From an uncultured Clostridia bacterium (GTDB lineage: Bacteria > Bacillota > Clostridia > Christensenellales > UBA1242), in NCBI GenBank assembly GCA_947628205.1, contig CANQYX010000008.1:1-37409 (forward strand): 37,409 nt of DNA, written 5' to 3'. The position numbers and the translations under genes were made by a program. Shown here in pieces: positions 17,317-28,900 of this stretch. Numbering within the stretch: position 1 is the first letter of the stretch; every line of letters begins with the position of its first letter. The notes beneath the pieces were generated by a model that ran no database searches, had not been told where the DNA came from, and saw nothing but the letters and a program-made list of their open reading frames with translations.

Positions 17317-18051
17317 TTACTTTAAAAACCGGGTGTCAAAATAATTTTTGCATTGAAATACAATGGCCAAAAATATGTCGAGAATATAAAGCAAAACCAC
17401 AACTAAAATTACAAGATATTTCGCGCCCCAAAACGCAAGCCCCATTATTAGCAGGGCGGTTACAACAAATGCCACAATAATTGGAATAATGCTAAATTTG
17501 TTGAAGCCAGTTTTAATTTTTAGAGATTTGCTGGTTGGCTTATCCTGCACATAAATGGTGTGAGATAAATTTGGGTCCATCTCAAAAAGGCGGTTGCCAA
17601 GATGTGTGTCTAATAACTCTTTAACACACAACTCGGGCAAATATTGCAATTTTGGGCTTATCATGCTATCATGTGTTTTAAAAATTGACTTTACATAAAC
17701 ATTATATGCACCATTGCACATCTGCTCAAAACTATTATAGGCAGGCAAAACATTAACCAATTTGTTGCCATCACCAATTTTAGCAGAAAATTCGTCTAAA
17801 AGCGGATTGCTTAAATTTACACTAGAATAGCACACAATTAAATTGGAAACATTTAAACGCATTAGCGTTATATGCATAACTTTTGTTAAATTGTTTGTGT
17901 AAACCGCGCTGGTTGTGTAACCAAAAGTGCTAAACAATGGGGCAAGATTGGCTTTTACAATAAAAACAAAATCATTGCCAAAATGGGTTTGAAGCATGTG
18001 CACTTTTTTATTTAAATCTTCTATGTTATCCACCACAAAAACAACTTTCAT
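17317..18051 (-). CDS. Hypothetical protein with C-terminal transmembrane segments
   Basis: SD AGGAGG before ATG on minus strand; two hydrophobic segments (FSIIPIIVAFVVTALLIMGLAFW, YLVILVVVLLYILDIFLAIVF). Confidence 0.75.
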   Translation of the reverse strand: MKVVFVVDNIEDLNKKVHMLQTHFGNDFVFIVKANLAPLFSTFGYTTSAVYTNNLTKVMHITLMRLNVSNLIVCYSSVNLSNPLLDEFSAKIGDGNKLVNVLPAYNSFEQMCNGAYNVYVKSIFKTHDSMISPKLQYLPELCVKELLDTHLGNRLFEMDPNLSHTIYVQDKPTSKSLKIKTGFNKFSIIPIIVAFVVTALLIMGLAFWGAKYLVILVVVLLYILDIFLAIVFQCKNYFDTRFLK

Positions 18052-18110
18052 GTTTCCTCCTAGCTATTTAATATTATATAACCTTTTAAATCATTTTCAA
18101 AACAATTTTA

Positions 18111-18194
18111 GGCGGGGCTTTGCACAAAATGAATTTTGTGCAAAAGGGGGCGCAGCCGCGCCCCCTTTGCGCGCGAGGCGCGCAAAGCCCCGCC
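18111..18194. repeat. Cloverleaf-forming palindromic element, copy 1
   Basis: Outer GGCGGGGCTTT/AAAGCCCCGCC (18111-18121/18184-18194); hairpins GCACAAAA-TGAA-TTTTGTGC (18122-18141), AAAGGGGGCGC-AGCC-GCGCCCCCTTT (18143-18168), GCGCGC-GAG-GCGCGC (18169-18183). Confidence 0.92.
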
Positions 18195-18283
18195 CACGCA
18201 GAAAATATAGCATAAAACATAAATTCTTTTTTTGTTTGCGTTTTGTTTGCGTTTTAATTTGAAATGTGATAAAATAAACATAG

Positions 18284-18433
18284 AGATTCTTCGCGGTGCT
18301 CAGAATGACGTCGTCGCAACACGCCTTTAAGCGGTTGCTCCTCTTCCCCACTGCGCAACAGGTGCTTGCGGGGACCCCTGAGATTCTTCGCGGTGCTAGA
18401 ATGACAAAGATTCTTCGCGGTGCTCAGAATGAC
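18284..18433. repeat. AGATTCTTCGCGGTGCTCAGAATGAC repeats (3 copies)
   Basis: Copies at 18284-18309, 18381-18405 (one base shorter) and 18408-18433; related ATTGCCAC...CTCGCAATCAC segment follows. Confidence 0.9.
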
Positions 18434-18552
18434 ATAGGGATGAGATTGCCACATCGCGATGCTCCTCGCAATCACGTTAATAGTGTCGCGCAAGGGCAAA
18501 TTCGATAGTATAAAATTCAATTCAATTATAATAAAATAACAAAAAGGGAAAT

Positions 18553-19398
18553 ATGGAAGATATAAACAAAATAATAGGCAAAAATCTGCTTCAGTTGCGG
18601 AAAAATGCCAAACTAACTCAAATGGAGTTGGCCGATATCTTTAATTATTCAGATAAAAGCATTTCAAAATGGGAAACGGGCGAAAGTTTGCCCAGCATAG
18701 AAACGCTTTACGATATTTGCATTTTTTATGGCGTAACGTTAGATTCGCTGACAAAAGAGGAAGTTCCCACCCCAGCAGAAGTAACAAAGCCAAAACGCAA
18801 TTTGTTGCCTGTCCATTTGGTTATAACCCTGCTTGCGGTAAGCGCGGTTTGGTTGCTGGCAACCGTGCTGTTTGTCAGCTTTAAAATCAGCTTAAACAAA
18901 AACATTGGATACTTCTTTTTGTGGGCGGTGCCAATTTCGTTTGTCCTGTTGTTGATCTTTAACAGCATCTGGGGCAGGAAATATCTGCTTTTTGCAATAT
19001 TAACCGTGCTTATTTGGTCAACTTTGGCTTGCATACATGTCCAATTGCTGAAATATAACCTTTGGATGATCTATCTGCTTGGCATTCCCCTTCAAGTTGG
19101 CGTAATTTTGTGGGGTGCACTGCTTAAAAAACCGCACAAACAAAAACCAAAGCCAGATCAGGTTAAAGAAACAAAAAAATCGGAAATCAAACTAAAACGC
19201 GAACAAAAAAAGAATAAAAAAGATGTAAAATCTAACCCAGAAATTGTCCCCCTAACCAACATCGAGCCATTAAACGATTCTAACACCAACCAACCTCAAA
19301 CCACTGAACAAGAAACAACTAACACACCAACAAAATCTCAAAACCAAGATGACGATTTTGGGTACGACTTTATTGAAAATAAAGACAAGAAATCTTAG
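18553..19398 (+). CDS. XRE-family HTH regulator with C-terminal transmembrane region and charged tail
   Basis: IGKNLLQLRKNAKLTQMELADIFNYSDKSISKWETGESLPSIETLYDICIFYGVTLDSL; four hydrophobic segments; K-rich tail. Confidence 0.9.
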   Translation: MEDINKIIGKNLLQLRKNAKLTQMELADIFNYSDKSISKWETGESLPSIETLYDICIFYGVTLDSLTKEEVPTPAEVTKPKRNLLPVHLVITLLAVSAVWLLATVLFVSFKISLNKNIGYFFLWAVPISFVLLLIFNSIWGRKYLLFAILTVLIWSTLACIHVQLLKYNLWMIYLLGIPLQVGVILWGALLKKPHKQKPKPDQVKETKKSEIKLKREQKKNKKDVKSNPEIVPLTNIEPLNDSNTNQPQTTEQETTNTPTKSQNQDDDFGYDFIENKDKKS

Positions 19399-19420
19399 CA
19401 TTTGGCTAAGGTTTCTTTCT
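19394..19420 (+). terminator. Probable terminator of XRE gene
   Basis: CTTAGC-ATTTG-GCTAAG followed by GTTTCTTTCTT. Confidence 0.55.
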
Positions 19421-19426
19421 TGGGGA

Positions 19427-19501
19427 GGGGGCTTGCGCGCATTTCGCGCGCAGCGGGCGCGGCAGCGCCCGCTTGCACAAACGCCGTTTGTGCAAGCCCC
19501 C
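19427..19501. repeat. Cloverleaf-forming palindromic element, copy 2 (opposite orientation to copy 1)
   Basis: Outer GGGGGCTT/AAGCCCCC (19427-19434/19494-19501); hairpins GCGCGC-ATTTC-GCGCGC, AGCGGGCGC-GGCA-GCGCCCGCT, GCACAAAC-GCC-GTTTGTGC. Confidence 0.92.
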
Positions 19502-19616
19502 GTTATCCAAACAATTTCCAACTTTTTCGCCAAAATACCTCAAAATGTTTGTAAAAACGCAATGGAAAGGTTATAATATTTCTATGAAATATTAAAGTTT
19601 GTCTTTTGGGCGAATT

Positions 19617-19910
19617 GGGGCGTGCTGCGACGACGTCATCCTAGGCAAACGGGGCGTGCTGCAACGATGTCATCCTGAGCAAGCGATAGCGCGTCGAAGG
19701 ATCTAATAGATTCTTCACTGCGTTCAGAATGACATAAGGTTGATAGATTCTTCACTGCGTTCAGAATGACATGGGCACGTTCAGAATGGCATAGGTACGT
19801 TCTATGTCATCCTAGGCAAACGGGGCGTGCTGCAACGATGTCATCCTAGGCAAACGGGGCGTGCTGCGACGACGTCATCCTGAGCAAGCGATAGCGCGTC
19901 GAAGGATCTA
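19617..19910. repeat. GTCATCCTGAGC-type intergenic repeat array
   Basis: 71-bp composite direct repeat (19635-19705 and 19840-19910), extra copy of its first half (from 19806), and TAGATTCTTCACTGCGTTCAGAATGACAT twice (19707-19735, 19744-19772). Confidence 0.9.
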
Positions 19911-19965
19911 TTCACTCGAATGGTTCGTGAATTAAAAGTCATGCAACAACGAAAAAGGGGTATAA

Positions 19966-22900
19966 ATGAGTAAATTAGGGGTAAAAAAATTATTAGTAGT
20001 AATAATAGCAACAATATTAACACTGGGCAGCGGCATAACTTTGGCGGCGGCAATTTACAACACGCGCGCTGATAACGCCCCGCGAGCATTAGACGTTCAA
20101 ACACTGGGTGAGGGTGCAGATGACTGGAATTTTGACAATATCTTAAGAAACTACAAAAATTGCTCAACATTTGAGATTACTCACAAAGATGGTCTTATTG
20201 CCTTAAGAAAAATGGTAAATGAAGATCATAAGAATAATGAGAATAATGTTTATGATTTTAGCGGTAAACGGGTAAAATTATGTGCAGATATTGATTTAAG
20301 CGGTGAAAATTGGGAACCTATTGGATATGGAATAAGAACCGAAAAAACATGCACGTTCAGGGGGTCATTTAACGGGCAGTATCACACCATTTCCAATTTG
20401 TACATAGATAACTCAAAGTTAGAAAAAGTTGGTACGGAAAAATTAAGCGACGGGCAATTGAAAAAAAAATCTATGGAACAACTAGGTCTGTTTGGTTACG
20501 TATCAAATGGAGCTATTTATGATTTGAGATTAGATAAAGTCAACATTAAAGTTTCTTGTTATTTTGACGCTAATCAAGCTTCTTTTGAAGATCAAGTTAG
20601 TGTAGGCTGTTTAGCAGGGAAAGTTTTTAACACATCAATTGCTAATTGTGTAGTAATAAATGGTTCTATAACAAATGAGGCAAAGTGTGATAATGGTTAT
20701 GCTGTAACAGGCGGTTTGGTTGGTACACTTTCTGGAGATAGAGACAAAGATTCAACATTTAATGGGACCTCGGCAAAATATGATATAACAAATTGTTCGG
20801 TACAATGTAATATAGATGCATTAAATGCATATACCAACACTGCCAGCAGCTATGGTTCTTTATATAACTTCGATCATTTATGGTTTGAGGGTAGATGGAG
20901 GCATGCTGTTCCAGGCGGGGGATTCATCGATCCTAATCCTGGTTGGCCAGTTAGTTTATCCACTTATGCAAACATAACTGACGAACTAGAAACATCTAAT
21001 TACCCTATTATAGGCAAATATTTTCAGTTTGTATATTCTTCCGGAATAGTAGGATTTTGCGGAGCTTCTTCGTGCGCTGTTGATTATGATACGAATAACG
21101 AATTATTCGATATAAGGCTGAATATAGAAAGTTGCTATTATGAGGGTAATTTAAAAGGTCACACACAAGGGTTAACTGCGGACATTTGTATTTACAATTT
21201 GCATGCCCCTTACGCTAAAAAAGTTCCGGCGAGATACGAATTCGACAATTGCATTGTTAAAGAAGGTGGTAGTTTTAGTGGTAATACAGCATCCCCTTTA
21301 GATACTGATTACCCTGGCGAGAATGGAACCCTTCCACACGAATGGTCTGGGGTCGTTAAGCAAGCAACCCATTTGCCATCTAATTTGCCAACTGAATACT
21401 CAAAAGCAGATGAAAAACTTGCAGAATTTAGAAAGATATGGAATAAAAGTAAGACACGGAATGGAAATGTTTATTATGAAGTGGTTAATACTTTAAATAA
21501 CCGTATTGTGGATACAGATGCTTTTGTTGGAGATGGTACTCAATTTTATTTGCCTAGAACTAACCAGTTTAATAATGGTGTTCCACTATCTATATACTAC
21601 CTTTATGAACAGAATGAGATTGGCCAGTATGTGCCTAAGCAAAACAATGCTATACAATCTAAAGCTTTACAGGTGGACATTAAAGGCAAAGGAGAAGTGG
21701 AACTAAAAAATATTTTTGACTATCAAGGAAAACCATATACCCAGGTGCTTACCGAAACAAAAGAATCAGCTTTATATTTGCCTTATGATCCGACAGGGTG
21801 CAATTACGCAGAAGATTTTAACAAAGATTCTTGGAACCCTAGTGGGGATAGTTCGCTGTTGTATGGATTCACAATAACGGCAACGCCGAATACCGCTGAA
21901 GGATATGAACTTGAATATATGAAACTTGTCACAAATAATTCAGACGGGAAAGGAACAGCGGGTAGTCCATATAAACTTGAAGTTAAATTTGTCACTCTAG
22001 ATAACCGCGAAAGAGACATTAAAGTGTATTTTGGCGGTTATCTAATGGTTGATGGCACATACGAGTCAGCTCAATTTACAAATTCGGATGGGGTAACTGC
22101 AATTCGAGGATATGCAATTGGGGCGGAAGTGTCATCGTCGGTAGACGAAGATTCGGACACTCGCCATATATTTAACGAATATACATTTAATGGCAATCAA
22201 ATCAATGAAAAAAGCAATTATAATTTCGAGGTTTTTACAAAAGCCAGCAGTATAAACGTATATCCTTCAACTAGTTTGCGTGTTAATTTTTTTACCAAAT
22301 CGGGGTCTGAATCGTGGGATAGCATTCGATTGATAGCCGACTATAGTGGACATACTAATCTCAATCTTCCTTTAGCCTATACTACTGTTGAGTCTAAATA
22401 TGATGTTGCTAGAGATATCATAGACAATGGAAAGGATTACAATAATGCCGAACACACTCCTAACAATTCAAAATATGGTTATGAAGATAGGCGCGGTTTA
22501 ACTGATGGTCCTATGACTGCATTAATAGGCTCGACAAACCATGGATATGATGAATTGGTTTATGTTTGGGCTGTTATTGAAACTCAAAATGTAACCGTTA
22601 ACACGGTTTCTAAAGGGTCAAATCAACTAAATAGAAAAGTGGCGGTAATTGAAGATAATAATTTTAATACTTTAAACATCGAAACCTTAAATTTTAACAT
22701 TCTAAAAAATATTGCACCCGCAGAAGATGTAAAAACAGGAAAATTTAAAAATGAACAGGGGTTAGTCAATCGTACTTATTTCTATAAAGACAAAATCTCA
22801 ATTTTAGACAAATATGAAACTCAATTTACAGAACAATATTTAAAGTTTGGCAAAGGGGAACTTACTCTTTCGCCTAAACCTATTGCTCCAGCAGTGAGAA

Positions 22901-25900
22901 CGGAAGAATATTATCTTTATAATATAAATCCGTCTGTTAGGTCTTCTTCTATAAAATATAACTTTTTTTCAGCAAAGGGATATTCTAAAGAAAATTGTGA
23001 AATAAGCATGGTGAAAAAAGATGCGCAATTAGACATAACATTAAAATTTATTCCGATTGAATATAGCTTTTATGTTTATGCAATAGGGAATGACAATCAG
23101 ATACTTACATCGGATAAATTAATTTATACTGTTGAAAAACCATTTAATGTTTATACCGATGTTACCTTTAATGGTAGAAGAATTAAACCAGAATATTGTG
23201 GTATAATAGATGATGCTGATGTTTGGAGTGCTTATGGATATATGGTAAGATATCCTAAAGTGACACAAGATGAAAAAATTGCTACATACTCTGTTGGGAC
23301 ATCGCAAACTTATAACGAAAATTCCCCAGGAATTACCTTTGGCGTTGAAAAAGATTATTTAGGTGGAATAGATTATCAACTTGTTTTACGAGAGATAGAA
23401 ATTTCGGGCAAAAAATATAAATATGCCAAGATTGCAAATAACATATCCGAAACTGGTGGCGGAGGAATTTGGCAATCTGTTGCGGGAAATGTGTTTGGAG
23501 AAGTTTATAGTGATGTAAGCATCATGCAAATGGGTCCAGATAGCAATCAGGCACACACCAATATTCCGTGCATACTCATTCTTGACGATTATTCATCAAT
23601 AAATGTAAAAATTAAAAACGTTAAATATTCTTTCCAAGACAACGATTTAACCAAATATCAGGAAAAATATTTAACCACCGAAAATCAATATCATTATAAA
23701 CAAAACGATAATGATATGGGAGACCTTTATTACAATAATGCCGGCAATGGTTATGTGTATGAATTTTCGTTGGGCAACACATCTTATGCATATAGATATC
23801 TTAGATACGACAAGAGAGAAGGTTTTATTTTTTACATTGTAAATTTCGGTGATAGTTATGCAACGAAGAGTTTAGCTTTCTTTCCTTATGTTTATAGTAA
23901 GCCGGGCGAACTCTTGTATTATGATAGCAGCAGAGAATTTGCGCTTTATGATGAATACTATACAACATCTGTGTTCTACAGTGTTTATGATAATGGTCGA
24001 CTAGAAAAAACAGACATTTTGAATGGCTATCCATATTTGCGATTTGAATCAGGAAAGACATACGAATTTTGGTATGAAGTTACCTTTAAAAGAATTGAAT
24101 TAGATTTTGAAGGGTTTTTACTGGCTAAAAATTCAACTTCGCGGGCAAATAAAGCGGATGTTTTAAATATTAGTTATTCATTAAATTCTATTGACGAGCC
24201 AGAAAATTTAACCGTGTTCTGGGGCGCTAATTTAAAATGCGATGGACCAGAATATGTTGGCGAAGAAACGGATGAAAATAAATTTTATAGATTTAAAATA
24301 ACAATGCCAGACATCTATTTAAAGTTTGGCTATAAAGCAAATGAAATAAATTACGAAATAATTTATTCTAAGTATTTTACAACGGCGGAAAAGGTAAATG
24401 CCGATCCTAATTATAAGCAGATATACGTAATTTTTAAAGGTGGGCACGATTTGTTGCGCTACAGTGGAGATCTTTTAAGTGTGGCAACTGCAAGATCGGA
24501 TTATTTGTTGAGAAGCAGTAGCACTAGCAGGTTTAGCTCAACCGATATTAATTTTAATTATGTTAGCAAATATCCTTACAATGACCCTAGCAGTGTCAGT
24601 ATAATTATAAAAGCTATTGTTGGCGAAATCGACAACTCAATTCCGTTGTATTACGAACAGGGCAGCGAGGATTATTCCAATTATACTTTACCTTTTGTTG
24701 TTTCTAAAAATTACGATTTGCAAGATATTATAAGCAGTGAAAAAGATTTTAGTTGGACAAACACTTCTATGGCGTATTGGGGGTTAACTTCCAATAAATC
24801 GGTTTTGTTGAAATCGGGCTTTACGCACATTGCAACAAATGTTGGCGACAACAGCTTGAATTTGAGAGCAATTAACGCCATGTCTCAAACTGAGTTAGAT
24901 GGCATTTTTGAAAACGCGCTTGGCAAAAACGAAGGGCAGAGGGTCGTTGTGCTTTTAAGGAATTATTCGCCTGTGCTAAACTTTACTAATCCTCTTGATT
25001 ATGAACGATGGTTCTTTGAAATTGGCGAGTCGGTTGGAAATAGTTATAGCGTGGATAGCGATGTCGTTTACTACAAAGTGTTTAGTTTAAAAACCAATTC
25101 TTTTGGCAGTTTGCAGGAAGGTTTTGTTGCGACAAACCTTGATGGCCAAGAATTTTTGACTAAAAACCCTTTAAAAATTAAAGAGGACGACCCTTATTTA
25201 AAATTGTTGTTTGCAACCTACGAACTTCAAATTAATGTGGGCGAGTTCTTATATAATGGCAATGAATATGTAATTTCAAATTTGGCTAACCAAAACAGGC
25301 AGTTTGAAGTTAAATCTATTAATGGCAACATGGCATATCAATTGGCGGATGACACATGGCTAAAATTCGTTCAAGAAGATAATGTAATTAAACCATATTT
25401 AATTGTTAGCAAAATAACTTGGAAGCAGGTTCTAAAATTTGATATTTCAACCGGAATTTTAAGTTTGTCTGACGGCGCAAACAACTTTGAATTGCTTGTG
25501 TATGTGCCAATAAATAACGCCGATGGATATTTAAGTTATAATGCGGATAACCAAGATTTGATTGGTTTGTATTATGAATCTCCTCAATTTAAACTTACGG
25601 ACGGCTTAGGCAACCCTATTCAGGTTGAATCTAATTTGCTTACTGCGTTAAATATTGATTTTGGCGCGCAAGATGCAAGTGCTTCCAATGTTCGCCAGTT
25701 AACAATTCAATTAAAACCAAAACAATACAGCCAAAATTTCGACACTTTTGGCAATGGCATATTTGGAGAAAATCAATATACAGCAGATGGCGTTGCAAAT
25801 TCGCTTGGCCTTAAAGTTTTTGCCGGCACTAATTTAAAAGTTGGGGTGGATACCTCGGTTGCACAATTGCAAAATTCAGACCAAACAGATAGTTTAACCT

Positions 25901-28900
25901 ATTATTCAATTTCGTTCATTTTGCCAACCCATCTTGAAGCAATTTATACGGTTGAACGCGATTTGTCCAACACTATAATTTACATTATTCCGCGCCTGAT
26001 GGCTAAAACCGGCCATGCAAATTTCTATGTATATCCTGTTCATGGCTATATGCTGGAAAATAGTTCTTTGCAAGATGGCACACCTATAATTGTTTACGAG
26101 TTGGAAGATTATTCCGGCCCAGAAACAGCTTTAACCGCAACCTCAGCCGATGCCTCAGTGCAAATTTTGAAAAATGCTTATTATAAAATTTGCTACAAAA
26201 TGTTAGATTATTACATTCCACTATATTATCGCGGTGTGGGCGAGGAAGTTAGTGATTTCTATAAATACACCGAAAATATAGATGAAAATAGATATAATGT
26301 AACCGAAAGCACAACCTTCCCAGCAGTTACCGACATTTTGGGGGATGAATTTTCCGATTTGTCTGGCGGATTTGATTGGGCACTAACATCTAATAAAACA
26401 GTTTTGATGGAGCAAGGGTTCAATTTTGTGTTAAAACCTGGCGAGGATGAAGGTGTGGATGAAATTTTAAGCCTCGATACCATTCAACAAGACAACCTTG
26501 ATGCAATTTTCGACAAAGCGCGTTTGGGCAGCTCGCACGTTGAGTTATATAGAAGCATCTATCCTTTATTGGCAGGGGTAGAAGGGGATTATTCTTACGA
26601 TTACCAAAAAATAATATTTGTTTTAACAGGCGCAACTGCCTTTGATAGAACTTACGCAAAATATTATCTTGTCAGCGGCATAGATGTTGGCTCTTATTTA
26701 GGCGATTTAGAGCCAAAAGAATTAAATGCAACCATAGACGAATTGGAAAATTATCCTTATTTATATCCAGTTTATAAACAGTACGAATTACGTTTATTTA
26801 CCGATGTATTCAACAATGATTTGTTAAAGGAAAATCAAAAAGTTATCGTAACCACAAATAATCAATATTATAATGTTGATAACGAATTGTCCCCTTGGAT
26901 TGGCTACGACACAGAAAACAAAGCAGAAGTTATTTATGAACATAGAGATGTTGTGGTTGGGCAAACACTATCATTTGATGGCACAAATTTAATGTTAGAT
27001 AGAATTATTTCGTCTGGCTTTACCTTCCAAGTTGCTGTGCCATTAGATGCAGTTCTTGGCGGCACCGCAACCGATAGAAATGATGGCTCTGGGTATATTT
27101 ATTTAAGCAACCCAAGTTTAAAAACTTATTATTCAAAATTAACATGGATAATAAATGAAAACGACACAGAAGTTTTAACGCGCGAATTTGATTTAGACAC
27201 TGCAACCGACCTTAACTTTAGTTATCAAATTCAGGGCGAAACCACCGTTCGCTTATTGTTAACTCCGCGCGAAATAACCGAAATTTTACAAGCGGGCGAA
27301 AAAACAGAAGATTCTTACAAAACCGGCGTGGGTGGAAGAATTATCTCTTCTCAAACAGTATCTTCAGATTCTCCAAACCGTTTGCAAAATTTAATAGACA
27401 ACACTGTTAATTTAAATGAGTTTACCGTGTTCGCCGGCTCGAGTTTAAATTTAATTAAAGCTAAAACTAATTTTGACTATTATTCAATTAATGTTACCGC
27501 ACCGCTTTATTTAAAAGATTTGGTTGAGGCTCTAAAAGGTGTTGCTAATAGGGAAATTAAATTTGACATTTTGCAATATCTAAGCACAACTACATCTGCC
27601 GTGTCCGATTATACAATTTATCCAATGCATGGCTATAAATTGGATGTTGAAAATTTATCGCCATTAAAATATTCTGATGGTAGGGAATTAAATGTTGACT
27701 TGCTAACAAATGCTAGTGTTGGCTCAATGATTTTGTCCTCCACCTTAAATTATTTTGTATGTTATTCTCTTGTGGATTCTACAATTCCACTTTACTACTA
27801 TAGCGAGGCAATAGACAATAAAAATTACACCTCGTTAACCGTAGATTTCAACATTAATTCTCCAAATATTGATTTATCTGGTGTTAAACCAGATGGGGTG
27901 GATGTAAACGGATGGATAATTTCAACTAACGTTAACGATTTAACAAATCAATTCACACACATCTTAAATAAAGAAAATCAAATTGAAAGGATAGAAACAC
28001 AGCAACAAATTTTGGATATTTTTGCCGATTCGCAAACTGTAACCTTGTTTAGAGATAATGGCATGTCGGATAAATACGATTATGATTCTTGGACATTTGA
28101 AATTGGCGAAAGTTTACGCACCAAAACAGCAACATATTTTATTGTTAAAAACTTTGTAACTCTTTCAACAAGTTATGGTACAATTCCATTTATGTTAATT
28201 TCTGCCGATTCAGATAGCACGGTTGGCCCATATATACGACCTATGGTTTTAAAAGAGTATAGCGTTACAATAGATAACCTTTCTTACGATAGCGAAACAA
28301 TGCAGGATACTACAATTCACGCAAAAGATGCTAATAATCTGTCAACTTATTTGGGTGTTGGTGGGGAAGGCAAATTTGTTGTTAATCCAAATTTAATTCA
28401 AAATCAGTTTGGCAAAGGATACACACTTTCAACGTTAATTAAAAACACGTCTAATTATAACTATCAGTTCTTTAACAGTTTTATCAGCAAACCTTCGTCT
28501 TTCTTCTTAAAACAAGATTTCTTATCTAACCTAGACACTACAAGCCAGTGCGATGGCAATTATTGGTTTGTGTTTAACTATGGCTATCAAATTTCTGGCT
28601 GGAAGGTTATGTACCTTTTAGATAATAAAGTTTACGACCTTTACATTTTAGGCGATAGTTGGCAAGAAAAAGAGCACACTGTTGGTGGCATAGAAAATTC
28701 AATATCCGATTTAAATTACATTTACCTTGCAAGCCTTGCAGGATATTTGGATTCTAATTGTTTTGACAGCGCAAGGCCAGCAGAATTAATCTTAATTCCT
28801 TGTTGGCAAGCGGTTAAAATTGCTCCAATATATATGAGCGGAACAAATTTAAGTTCAATCAGCTTTAATTATGGCGACAATTACAATCTTTCAAAATACG

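Noticed and set aside
18097-18520. Overlapping small ORFs on both strands
   Set aside because: Translations of the cloverleaf element and AGATTCTTC repeats; coding appearance comes from palindromic repeat sequence.
19841-20170. Minus-strand ORF of 109 aa at the 5' end of the giant gene
   Set aside because: Antisense to the repeat array and the giant gene's signal peptide.
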